Shown: in pieces, positions 1 through 10,124 of the stretch
How positions within the stretch are numbered: the stretch's first letter is position 1
Layout: the number at the start of each line of letters is the position of its first letter
Assembly: GCA_037157565.1 (NCBI GenBank)
Contig: JAZHRO010000019.1
Location: 63,362,501 to 63,426,500, forward strand
Reading direction: 5' to 3'
Origin: Thalassia testudinum
Taxonomy: Eukaryota; Streptophyta; Magnoliopsida; Alismatales; Hydrocharitaceae
DNA: 64,000 nt
Notes under the pieces: model-generated
What the model was told of the DNA's origin: nothing
Databases searched by the model: none
Seen by the model: only the letters and a program-made list of their open reading frames with translations
Position numbers and translations under genes: made by a program

Positions 1-645
1 CATACAAAATTGGCTTCCCTTCCTTCTCTTCTATCCCTCTCCAAAGCTCAAGAGAAGCTTGTCCCACACCCGGGATGCTCCTCGAGAGATAAAGTCAAAT
101 TTTCACCCTCATTTCGGAAGTGGATCTTGCACGACGACGACGTGCTGCCTCATTCTCATTCCTCATGCCTCGACCTCCTTCCCACTCCGTCCTCCTTCTT
201 CCAGGCGGCATCTTGTCCGGCTCGTCCTCCAAGCTATCGTCGAGGAGGATAACTTCTCTCTCCCATTCCTCTTTTCAGCTTTCTAGAGTAGAATTTTATT
301 GCTTTCTAGTGTAATTGATTTCCTACTTTCTAGTGTAATTTTTCTCTAGTTTTATTGTATAAACAATTTGAAATATTAAGTGCATGTTTCTCTCTCTCTC
401 TCTTTCTCTCTCGTTTATTCTGATTGTTAATATTGCTTCATTGTAATTACGTCGCTTCGCTTTTCAACAAAAACTCTAAAAAAATATAATTGGAAATATA
501 GATCGACGTAGCCTCCCTGAGTTCGACCCAGGATTTCTATTCCGGTATAAATTTTATTTGTTGAACATGAGTTCTTCACTTTTAAACTATAATGACAGGT
601 TTTTCAAAACCAAATACGATAGCGTAGTAACCTGTAGCTTCAACA
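1..645 (+). repeat. Partial Athila-type LTR (downstream part), plus orientation
   Basis: This is the promoter-distal part of an LTR of the same family as the outer Athila-type element: it matches the reverse complement of about 28044-28640, including the stretch around 60-130, the GAGGAGGATAACTTCTC block near 241, repeated CTTTCTAG units at 279-347, a CT-rich run at 391-412 and the conserved CCTCCCTGAGTTCGACCC near 512. It ends TTCAACA at 645, like the family terminus. The tRNA-Asp primer site expected after a 5' LTR is absent, so this is a 3' LTR, a solo LTR or a rearranged copy; the left end lies outside the window. The short open frames here are GC-rich LTR sequence, not genes. Confidence 0.75.
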
Positions 646-810
646 AATACTTATATATACATAAAAATCTAAAAAAAATGAATATCCAAAATTCTGACCT
701 AAGCATTCCCCTACTTTGTTTTTATTTATAATAATTTAAACCCTGGTGTTTAAATCATCGTATTTCTGGACAATTTTGCTACTGACTAGCAAAACTTTGG
801 CTTGGGGGTA
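646..810 (+). other. AT-rich internal remnant ending in a polypurine-tract-like run
   Basis: AT-rich sequence without coding potential. Its last bases (about 797-810, TTGGCTTGGGGGTA) lie directly before a TGATGAG LTR start, and the upstream ACTAGCAAAACTTTGG resembles the bases before the polypurine tract at 18786-18810 and, on the minus strand, at 19996-20030. It is inferred to be the 3' end of an internal region whose remainder was deleted. Confidence 0.5.
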
Positions 811-2039
811 TGATGAGAGACTCATCATGACTTCTAATTACTCCTAATTAACTAGTTTCCCTAATTAATTAGCTAGGAATATGCATATATAAGGGTTTAT
901 TATGTAATAAGGGATAAATCATTAATGGACCTTAAAATAAGTTTAAAATGCTAAATTATAAGTCAATTAATATTATTAATAACTTAATTAATAAATGAAC
1001 TCAAAATACCATTAATTAGCTACCTAATTAATATCTTATTTAATTTAAGTATAACATAAGACCTAAGTTCTTAAATAACTTAAGTTACTAAGTAAATAAA
1101 TATAAATAAATGGGTCAAAAATGTGAATACAAGGCTTTAATATAATATTTAGCTAAATTATAAATATATATTAAAATTTTAAAAAGAAAATAATTTAAAT
1201 TAACCTTAAAAGCCTTTGTTTGCATTTCGATCCTTGGAATTCATTACATTTGAGTCCTTTCCTTTCACCTAGATCCTTAATTTTCCTTGCACATAGGTCT
1301 TTGCAAACACCTTCTTCTTCATTTCTTCTTCAGCTGCTTGAACGGTTGACGTTCAGCAGTGATGTCACCCTCCGATGACCACTCATCTGACACCAGTCCA
1401 CCCTCACGAAGCTCCTGGAGCTTTCACTCACCACCTCAAATCCATTAACCCGTCCAGCCCCTTAGCCATTGCCGAACCCTATAAATACACCTCGAACCCT
1501 TCGATTTGAGCGGTTAGCTCCCTACCCTCTTCTCCAACCGCAGCTAACTGATAGGTTATTCTTCCTACTTTGGCGGCCATTTCCCGTCTCCGTCCTATTC
1601 CTTCGATCATCTTCACTCACTTCTGATCTCCGCTATCGTCCGCTACGTCCTTTGACGAAGCGCTGACGTCGGACTTCGCTTCCACACCACGAAACCGCCC
1701 GCCAGAGCTCTTCCTCCAACCTTCTGATTTCATCCTCCATTAAGAACCTTCGATGGAGACTCCTCAACCTCCTTCGTCCAGGTAACAGTAGGAATAGGTT
1801 TAGGTTAGTGTAGCATAGCTTAGTTCAGTAGATTAGGTAGTTAGTTAGGTTTAAATGCTCAAATTGTATGCCATCTTCCTCAGCTTCGATGAGCCCTTTG
1901 AGCTCGTCTGGGCCAGTCTTTTGTCATTTTTACGCACCAATCACCTTCCTCTCCTTATCATGATTTCATAACACTATTTTTCCCTCACTCTTAGCAGCTG
2001 AATCGCCTAGTTCATCTTCACATTCATCGGCGAACTTTG
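811..2039 (+). repeat. Start and promoter region of a large LTR (TGATGAG type), plus orientation
   Basis: Begins TGATGAGAGACTCATCA right after a polypurine-like tract, the same kind of start as the solo LTR at 50990 on the minus strand (TGATGAGAACCTCATCA). About 670 bases in lies a good TATA box with a CT-rich downstream region, as in an LTR promoter. The 3' limit was not found; the LTR may run to about 3.7 kb and include the hairpin-rich block. No coding sequence is recognised; the 65-codon frame at 1469 starts beside the TATA box and has no family signature. Confidence 0.5.
1480..1487 (+). promoter_or_regulatory. TATA box of LTR promoter
   Basis: TATAAATA within CCCTATAAATACACC, in a C-rich context typical of plant LTR promoters. 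Transcription would be expected about 25-35 bases downstream and would put the 2040-3640 hairpin block in the leader RNA. Confidence 0.55.
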
Positions 2040-3640
2040 CTGTCCATGACAGAGGCCTCTAAGATTAGAACACACTCACTGGGGCCCTCCATCACCTCTT
2101 CATAATCTAAGGGCCTCAATCCTATACCTAATTAATATAATTAACTCATAGAAAGTAAACTCCTAATTCCATTCCAACTTTCTAGCTCTTTGTCAATGGA
2201 GAGCTCGAAAGAGTTACTCCACTTAATTAACCCCCGAGAGAGCGTCGCAAGGTTCTGTCGCAAGGTTCTGTTGAACCTTAGCCCTCACTCAATTGAGTGA
2301 GACAGCTGACTTTGAGTTCGTACAAACTCAAAGATTAAGATTTCTAAATTCCTTGATGAATCCTTAATTCGATCATCAATTGGACAAATTGATGAGCTCT
2401 TGAGGTTCCTTGTGACCTCAAAAAGCTCTTAAGACCTTGAATGGTCTGTTTGATGGAGTTTTGTACACTACCAGACATTTCTGGACTCACCGGAGCTTCG
2501 GCGAGCTCCGGCAAGTTGAAATTGATCTTCAGCCCTTGATAGGCTCTGAGAAGCTCCAGAATGCACAACTGAGGTTTATGGATTCTGATTTAGTGTTTAT
2601 TTTGTTGATTTAATGCCTGGAGCTCAGAAGCAACCTCTATCTTCTCCAACTCCGGCAGAGTTGGAGAAGCTAACCCGTTAGGTTTTAGGCTCTGGAAATA
2701 GGTCTATAACCTCAAGTAGATCCTATAAGGGTCATATTTAATCTTTTATTGCTTTGAAATTCCCTAGATTATTGCACCGAACACCTCTACTTTTGAGCTC
2801 AGGCAACGATGTTTGAGAGGGCCTTTAGGAGCTTCAAAACTTAGTTTTAAGGTTTGGAATGATTTTTGAGGTGAATTAGAGTCCCTTCAGGTCATTAATT
2901 TGTTTAGAGAAGCTCTAATTTTGAAAGTCAACTCTGAGCTCCCCGTGGTCAAACCCCAGGTTCAAGTTGAGGATTAAGCATTTAATTCTATGAATTAAAA
3001 GGTTGAAATTCTTTCTGAGATGATTTAGAATGAGTTGGAGTTGTTTTGATTGAGTTTTATTGAGGATTTGGTGTGAATTAGATCACTGTCCAGTTTGGGT
3101 CATTTTTGAACCCAAACTGCTTTCAGTGTGTTTTTAGCGAGATTTGAATGCTTAATTTGCCAAGATAGAATCTTTGCAACCTTCAAAGGTTATTTAATTC
3201 TCTTTGTATGGTCTTTAGCTCTCTGTCAAGTTGTTCAGAGCACAAAATGGAGTTCTGAAGCTCCTAAACGAAGCTCATGAGTTTTTTTCCTCTTCATAAA
3301 GCCATATAGAGCTCCCTTCTTAACCATTAGATGCGGAATCATCAGTTGAAGGTGATTCAGACCTCATCTGGAGGTCAAAGCTCTTTTGCAGGTCAAAAGA
3401 CCTGAATTTCATTTTTGCAAGCCACGAATGGCCGTGAAAATCCTTGATCTTCGCCCTTCAAATCAAAGGGCCAGATTTAACCTGAACACCAAATTGGTGT
3501 TATAATCCTATAGAGCTCATCAAGGGCTTTCGATCGAGCCTTTGCTCGATCAGATTGAGTCACTCTGCCGACCGAAATCGTCGGCCAAAGTTCATCCTGG
3601 AGTGGACATAGTCCCACCTTGGGAACTATTAAGGCACTGA
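2040..3640. repeat. Dense array of short inverted repeats (hairpin block)
   Basis: At least ten perfect or near-perfect inverted repeats with arms of 7-14 bases and loops of 0-10, each with a different sequence. Examples: palindrome 2284-2301; arms 2178-2189/2200-2211 (one mismatch), 2262-2268/2273-2279, 2310-2318/2325-2333, 2374-2381/2387-2394, 2394-2406/2415-2428 (one bulge and one mismatch), 2490-2497/2504-2511, 2641-2652/2658-2669, 2981-2988/2992-2999, 3091-3100/3110-3119, 3485-3492/3494-3501, 3532-3539/3544-3551. A 13-base direct repeat GTCGCAAGGTTCT occurs at 2244 and 2257. No convincing protein is encoded. The block probably belongs to the LTR starting at 811, but that is inference. 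Confidence 0.7.
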
Positions 3641-5217
3641 CATGCTATAATACGAAAAAGTGCATTACCCTTCTCAATCGTCAGTGTAGAGCGCGAAATG
3701 AAACTTGGCTTTGGGTGTGGGTGCATGCATTGCACGTGCCTGCACATGTGTGTGTGCATGCGCTTGTAGGCGTGAGTGTAGGCCCGTGAGTGGGTGTGTG
3801 GGCTTGGGAGGCCGGATACTATGCATGGGCTTGAATTGGAAAATAAAACACCTAAGTAAAACTAGGCTTGGACTCAGTAGGGTTTAGTCTCACCCTCGAG
3901 GGGGTGCTATGTATCCCTGACAAGTTCGAGCCGCCAATTAGAATACCAAATTTTTGTAATTTGGCTAGTGTGGAATCCATTAAGCACAGTAAAGATAAAG
4001 AAAGAAAGGAAGAGTAAACAACGACAGAAAGTAAAGGAAAAGAGAGGGAATGAGAGAGAGAGCAACAATAGAGAAGAAAGGAAATAATAAAGAAGAAGAA
4101 AAGGGCTGAAGAAATAACAACAGAGAAGAAATAGAAGGAAGAAAATCAGATGTATTGCTTAATTTTTAGTCATCTGACTTTTATTTTTAAGATGTTTGAT
4201 TTGCCTTAATAATGTAATCTCATATTATCTTTCAATATTTTGAACTTAATTGATGTAATAAGGCATTTTTACTCAATTATATAACTTTTTCTTTCCTTAA
4301 TCTTTTGTAATAAGATGTAATGGTTGCAATAAACATGTTTACTTAATTTTTAATGATAAATCACATGTGTAAATATGTTCTCTATTTATGGAATGTTGCA
4401 TGTGCTAATTTGATTAATTCTTGCACAATATTCATAGGCTTAAAGTATTCTAATTTAATATTTAGTCAATTAATTAGATCTTAATTATTCTTTAGCAATT
4501 AATGGTGAATTAAGATTAAGTTATGCCTCCTAGTGAACGACCTGAACTCAACCAGTTAAAAAGAATTTAAAAATTTAAAATGTTAGGTTTACTTGACCCT
4601 ATACTAAATAACCGATATTAATTCGAGTTAACCTAAGTTACTTTCTCATGCGATTAATTAATCCTAAATAACTTAATTAACTGTGTTGAGGATTTAAACG
4701 ATCAGGTAGTTGCCCTTAAAGATTATTTAATCATGTGGTGCAATGCAACAACTAATCAAACAAGGCCTTGAATTTTAAAATTCTTGTCTTTTAAAGTTTC
4801 ACCTTGGTTGAATGTATTTTAGGGTTCTTCTTACCACTTTAGGGTTTCACACAATGTTGTTATTTGTGATACATTTTCCTTTAATTAAAGTTCAATGCAA
4901 ATGCATGCCCAATGTTTAGAAGATTAATAACAAAATATCAGAATCCTTAAAAGGTTGATGAACCCTATAATGAATGCCCTAGTCACAAAATATCTTCGAG
5001 TAGAATGTAGATTTTAGGATGAGATTAAAAAAAAAAACTATCCTAAACTAATTGAGAGAGAAAAGGAGTCAACTTACCAATTAGGCTAGTCTAAATTGTC
5101 CCTAGGTCTTTCTTTGCAAAATGCAAAAGTCAAAATCAAGGTAAATGAATGCATGAAATGTAGTAAAAAATCTAACTGAATGCAAGAAATGTACTAAAAA
5201 GCAATCCACATTCGTCG
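3641..5217. other. Unresolved AT-rich sequence, probably decayed retrotransposon
   Basis: No recognisable gene. Contains an alternating purine-pyrimidine GT/CA-rich stretch at about 3718-3765, a CCCTCGAGGG palindrome near 3893, a purine-rich run at about 3990-4145, and two imperfect 31-base tandem units at 5148-5210. If the minus-strand LTR relic at 5240-6250 is real, the upper part would be its leader. Confidence 0.4.
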
Positions 5218-5238
5218 CACCCTTAGCAATGACACTAA
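5218..5238 (-). other. Degenerate tRNA-Asp-type primer binding site
   Basis: On the minus strand the bases line up with the family primer site TGGCACCGTTGCCGGGG (intact at 28024-28040) at roughly half of positions, and adjacent sequence shares the leader pattern ending in GCATTTTGCA. Weak, but supported by a minus-strand TATA box 600 bases away. Confidence 0.3.
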
Positions 5239-5239
5239 A

Positions 5240-6250
5240 AAATGATCGTGTAATTTGCATGATAGTAAAAAATGTCGTGTGCGAAAACACGATTGTTTAT
5301 AAAAATTACTGAACTCTCAAAATAAATAGAAATCAATAGAGCAAGAGTCTGAGTCATTGTCAGGAACGTAAAATTGTCTAAATTACTTCCTACTAATCTA
5401 AACTAATTTTTTAAAATTTTTTTAGGTTATAGATTTTTTCAAAATTTTATAATAAGGGACAAGAAGTATTCCTAATTCTAACAACTAATCCTAAATTAAC
5501 AAAATAAAAATGCACGAAAAGTGAGAACGGTGTAACTACTAATTAGAAACTAGGAAATTAATGCAAATAAAAATAAATCACTAAAACAAAATTTTCTTAA
5601 TGAAAAATAATGTTAAATTACAAGTAAAGAGAGAGAGAAAGTAGAGAGAGAGAATGAGCAAGTGGAGGATCTAGACATGGTGGTGATAACGCGAGGGAGG
5701 CAAGACATTAGCTACAGCGATGAGAAGGTAGGAATGCACTCGAGGCTCTCCATGCTCAAGGGAGAAAGGAGAGAAAGGAAGAAAGGAGGAAGAGAATAAA
5801 TGAAGATGTGTGCAGAGGGGGTATGGAGGGGTATTTATAGCCTTCAAATAATCTCAAAATCATTAGGATTAAGCTAATTTCGTCCTCCATTAATTTTGCA
5901 AATTTAAGGGCTTTTAGAAACTTCAAATCCCATTGGAAATGGGATTATTCTTTGGTTGTTGGCATAGGAATGGGAATGTGATTCCTTTGCTTTCTTTCCA
6001 TTTCTATTTCTTTTCTTTTCGGCCCATTCCCAATTAGGCCCAATTTTCACATTGAAAGAGAAGTGGGAATGGGAATGGAGGGCTCCTCCTTTTTCTCCTT
6101 TTTTTTTAATTCCTTTATCCCTTATTCATCTTAAATTTCTTTTTCTTTTGCACCATCTTACATGAGCGTCATTTATTAATTTTATCTTCACAAATGACCT
6201 CGCCTGGTGCTCTCTCATTTAAGATCAATATTGGGTGTATTTTGCTCATA
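5240..6250 (-). repeat. Decayed minus-strand LTR relic with TATA box and GA-rich leader
   Basis: A TATAAATA box on the minus strand at 5832-5839 (GGCTATAAATACCCC), followed in the transcription direction by GA/CT-rich sequence (5630-5800) and the degenerate primer site at 5218-5238, gives the order promoter, leader, primer site seen in the intact Athila-type LTRs of this window. The upstream LTR end was not found; the 6250 boundary is approximate. Confidence 0.4.
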
Positions 6251-7926
6251 TTTTCTCTCACCTACAATAAAATTAAAGAAATTAAATTATATACAAATGT
6301 AAAATAAAAATCCAAAAAATACTCGAAAAATAGCAAAAATAGGTAAAAAATTATGCAAAATTGCGATGCAATTCTTTCTCAAAAAATAAAAAATTGTGGC
6401 ATAATTAGTTACTTCAATTCACAAACAAGATATAAATAAAGTAGAGAAAATAGTGCAAAGTGAAAGCTACAATGCAAGTACATAAAAGTAAAAATGAACC
6501 TAATTCATCCTTTTAAGAGAGTAATGAAAGTGAGGTTACCAAGGCTAGGAAGCTTAGAAGGATTGGGCACACTATGGAAGTAGAGAACTAAAGCATGGGA
6601 GCTACCAGAGAGCTAAAATGGTGACTTAAAGCACTTAAAAAGTGAGTATAGAATATTTTATGATGTCTTAGGCTTGTGTACTCCTAAGGGGTGGCATGTA
6701 AGCCTATTTACAAACTACAAAGGCCACTTAGTCCAGCATTAGCCATTATAACTCAATTAGAATGAGAACAATGTGAATCAACATTTTAATTTGGTTTATA
6801 ACAAGCATATGAACGAGTAGATAACGTCTATATTGGCATAGCACCAGCTGTTGGTACAGTTTTTCAATTTTTGTGTGCCATTTATGTTAAGCTTTAGTTC
6901 TCAAGATTAAGTACTGGTATGGGTTATAAAAGGTGAAAACTATTACTTTACTATAGAAAAGGAAGGTTCCAACATTTAAATTTTTAAAGTCATTTGCAAG
7001 TGTAGTTTGGCTTGAGTTGGTGACCAGCATACATTCTTATATCGATAGCCAAGTCTTATGATTGGCACATGGCCCTCATTCCAAACTTAAAAATACTTAT
7101 TTTCAAGGCATGGCATTGAAAAAAAATTTCTCTAGTGATAATGTAGTATCTTTAGGTTAATTTTGGGGTATTTTTTTCTTTCTTTCGATGAGGCTTTACA
7201 AGATCTAAAAATATAAATACAAATATAAAATAGAATTCTTATGCTTTAAACTCGTTTATTCACTTTAGCTCCAAAAAGGCACTTTATAAAACAAATTATC
7301 TTTCTTGAAATTTATAATGCATCTTTGAGCTTGGATAGAACTTTTGAACCTACAATTGTTAGTCTTAATAAAATAATCATGTATAGCAATGTTTTGCCAA
7401 CACCAAAATTAAACAATGTGGAACTAGGTTCCAATAGTGGATAATCTCCTAACTATCAAAACTAGATGTTTGTCATTTTCAGACTAGGTCTAGTGTGAAG
7501 ATTAAAGGATTCTATATGAGCTACCATATAGTGTGTTGATGACATATGTGTTAATGAGCCAAAAGGACCCTACTCTACATTAGGTTATCTAACAATCCTA
7601 AGTTTGGGGGTTTATTGTAGAACACACGTATTAAGGGCTATGAAAGTATAAGAAATTCCTAAAAGAAAGAAATACATATTGTATAAGATGATAGATAGTA
7701 AGTGCATGGTTTAACTAACTAGATAGAACCTAGTAAAGGTTCTCAGTAGAAGAAGGTTTCCAAGGATTAGCCAAGGGATGTAAGTTATATGGTAAGGAAT
7801 TAGTTGAACAATCTAATGGAATTGAGAACTTAGACTGATAGTTGAGTGATAAAACTTATGTAACTAGGGTTTTGATGACATTTGGTTTACGTGAAGGGTT
7901 CAAGGAACATAGGGTTTAGATGATAG
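6251..7926. other. Unresolved AT-rich sequence
   Basis: No frame over 60 codons with recognisable content, no repeat structure. It was contiguous with 29803 onward before the outer Athila-type element inserted, as the TAGGT duplication shows. Confidence 0.5.
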
Positions 7927-7931
7927 TAGGT
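7927..7931. repeat. Target-site duplication of outer Athila-type element (left copy)
   Basis: TAGGT directly before the LTR terminus TGCTGAATTGG; the same five bases follow the other LTR terminus at 29798-29802. Five bases is the usual Ty3/gypsy duplication. Confidence 0.85.
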
Positions 7932-8169
7932 TGCTGAATTGGAAAATCGTTGCAAACGGAAGTTGAGTTTTGAAAACCTGTCATTGTAATGTGATTTGCG
8001 AAGAAATCCGTCAACAAATAAATTCCGTCAACAAATAAATTTTACTGAAACTTGAAAAGAATTATGGGTCGAACACAGGGAGGCTACATCGATTTGGAAT
8101 TCATGATTTTTTTTTTGTTATTTTTGTTTAGAAAGCGAGATAATCATAATGAATTCGATATTAACAATA

Positions 8170-8203
<34 letters not shown>

Positions 8204-8228
8204 CAAACACTTAATAATATGGATAATA

Positions 8229-8318
8229 TTTTTACAACTAGAAAGCGGGAAATATTACAGCTAGAAAGTGAAAAATATTACAACTAGAAAGCAGTAAAAT
8301 CTACTCTAGAAAGCAGCA
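8229..8318. repeat. Short tandem repeat of about 23 bases within LTR
   Basis: Units built on ACTAGAAAGCGGGAAATATT are repeated about four times with drift. The same array occurs at 28326-28412 and, in the opposite orientation, at 279-347, so it is an LTR family feature. Confidence 0.65.
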
Positions 8319-8559
8319 AAGAGAAAGGAGGTGAGAAGTTATCCTCCTCGATAGTTGCTTGGAGGATGAGCCTGATGGGACAATGCTGATTGATCCGTTA
8401 GGGCCGTTGGCGCTTGATCAATGACCCTGAATCTCCTTTACAAATTGAGCGTGGGATCAGGAGACATCTTGTGCTTGCGGCCGATTGATCCATTAGAGCC
8501 ATTGGCGCTTGATCGGGTAGCTTGATTTCACGCTCACGCGCGAAGAAGAGGGGCATTGT

Positions 8560-8620
8560 GCTCGATTCGAACGCGCGACCTCTGTGCATGCAACGTTCTT
8601 AATCGTTGCGCTATCAGCCA
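8560..8620 (-). other. tRNA-like segment (A-box and B-box motifs) inside LTR
   Basis: On the minus strand TAGCGCAACGATTAAG (8598-8613) resembles a Pol III A box and GTTCGAATC (8564-8572) matches the B-box core, about 30 bases apart as in a tRNA gene. The T-arm stem pairs at four of five positions. Not a functional tRNA gene: no good acceptor stem. Probably a tRNA- or SINE-derived piece incorporated in the LTR. Confidence 0.45.
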
Positions 8621-9228
8621 TTCTTTGTCACGCTTTTGATTTAACACTCAAGCACTCACGATCGTTGGATAAACATCCAACAATCTAGATCACTCGAGTG
8701 TTTAATCTCTTTATCACTATGAAGCACGACTGAGATTGAATCTCACTCGTTGGATCTTCGATCGACAGTTGGGATTTGCTTGAGCGGGTGGAGAGGAAGT
8801 CTTGCGGGTGATCTTGGGTGACTTGGGTAGCTGAGATGACGCCACGTGGCGCCATCTTGGTCGTCAATCTTCTTTGTGTTGTAGATGGTGCCACGAATGT
8901 TGGATTGGACCGATTTTCATGTTGTTGGGCTGCGATCATCGATCTGAACCCATTTGTGTGGTCGGATTTGTCATCTGAAGTATGGATTTATACCACCTTG
9001 ATCTCTGATCTTCCTTGGATTATATCTGATGCTACAGAGGTCTGATCAGGGCGATCTTAGAGTTGTTGAACTTCGATCGTCGCCCTAATCAAATTCGTAC
9101 GGTTGGTATTCAATCCGAGGCCCCGATTAAATGTCACCCTGTCCTTGGCCACTAAGAAGAAGAAATTACTATACAATTTGTACAATTGGCCTAAATGCAT
9201 GATAATGCATGTTATGAAATATTTATAA

Positions 9229-9253
9229 TGCATGATGCTTATATGATACTAAG
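9229..9253. repeat. 25-base flanking duplication, left copy
   Basis: Outer-LTR sequence TGCATGATGCTTATATGATA plus CTAAG immediately before the inner element; the same 25 bases follow the truncated inner 3' LTR at 19924-19948. Too long for an integrase duplication (4-6 bases), so a rearrangement is inferred. Confidence 0.8.
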
Positions 9254-9689
9254 TGATAACACCACACAAGGGGGTAATAATTATGTTGAATATGGCCCAT
9301 CTCTAGAATAAAAGGCACAACATAAGTAGAATAAGAGCATTGCATGCATCATGTACCAAAATTGCTTATAAACTGTATTAATGGCCATTTATGTAAGCAT
9401 TTGTCAAAGCAGGCCTCAGATGAGCAATCAGACCGCACGGATGGATTTAGAACGACGAACGGAGTCCAACCGACTCAAGATCGGCCAAATCTGACATTCG
9501 GAGCTCCTACAATGGGCCCAAGAAGTTCTGACCATTGATCTGGAGATCAACGGCCAGATTATGCCACGTCAGCCCCGCCCCCACCGCACGCACGCCTTCA
9601 GCCAGCCGAGGACAAATCTCAACAGTCAATCTTCGATCGAACTGCCGAGATCCGCGTGCCCGCCAGCGGTCACCGCGACAAAAGCGTGG

Positions 9690-9750
9690 GCGTGGCGCAA
9701 CGGTTAGCGCGCATGCCCGCATCCACGCGACGCGCGTGCGAGCCGTGCGG
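9690..9750 (+). other. tRNA-like segment inside inner 5' LTR
   Basis: TGGCGCAACGGTTAGCGCG (about 9693-9711) resembles an A box; GCGTGCGAGCC (9735 on) is a decayed B box. The other LTR copy at 19248-19310 keeps GCGTTCGAGC. Not a functional tRNA gene. Confidence 0.4.
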
Positions 9751-10116
9751 GGTGGAATTTGAAGGCAAGAGAAGGGCGTGGAGAAATTGGGCTGCCAGAT
9801 CAGCAGCGGGCAGCCAGGATCTCGTCACGCGGTGCGACCGCAGCTCTCGAGCACCCACGCGCACGCGCACGCCGGGCGGAGACGCGCGCGCACACGCATG
9901 CCCGAGGTGCGATCTCAGCACGGGTGAGGAAGACTCTCAGCCGTACGATCTTCGATCGGACGGCTCTCGTTCAGCGGCCACGGATCGCGCGAGGAGAAGG
10001 AACGGGGCGGGCGGCTGACCGACGGTGAGAGGGCTTCACCGACGCTTTTGGAAGCAATTTTAGTGACTCTCTGGATGTCGCTAAAGCCCCTTCTTCTTTT
10101 AGGAAGCCATTAACTC

Positions 10117-10124
10117 TATTTAAA
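10117..10124 (+). promoter_or_regulatory. TATA-like element of inner 5' LTR
   Basis: TATTTAAA in CTCTATTTAAACCCCCTCC; the 3' LTR carries the same element at 19673-19680. Position in the LTR and CT-rich downstream sequence fit a Pol II start region. Confidence 0.5.

Larger units (their letters stand above)
7932..9253 (-). repeat. 3' LTR of outer element, main part, promoter region deleted
   Basis: Aligns with the 5' LTR at 28044-29797 from the terminus (TGCTGAATTGG versus TGTTGAATCGG), through the GA microsatellite (8169-8201), the repeated ACTAGAAAGC units (8235-8318) and the tRNA-like block (8560-8620). About 430 bases matching 28475-28900, including the TATA box, are missing. In their place is a second copy of an ATTGATCC...GCGCTTGATC segment (8389-8425, compare 8484-8520). 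Interrupted at 9253 by the inner element. Confidence 0.85.

Noticed and set aside
10..314. Three overlapping frames at the start of the window
   Set aside because: Inside an LTR whose homologous copies (28044-28640) do not keep these frames.
8560..8620. Functional tRNA gene
   Set aside because: A and B boxes fit but there is no 7-base acceptor stem or clear anticodon arm, and the block is repeated inside LTRs.
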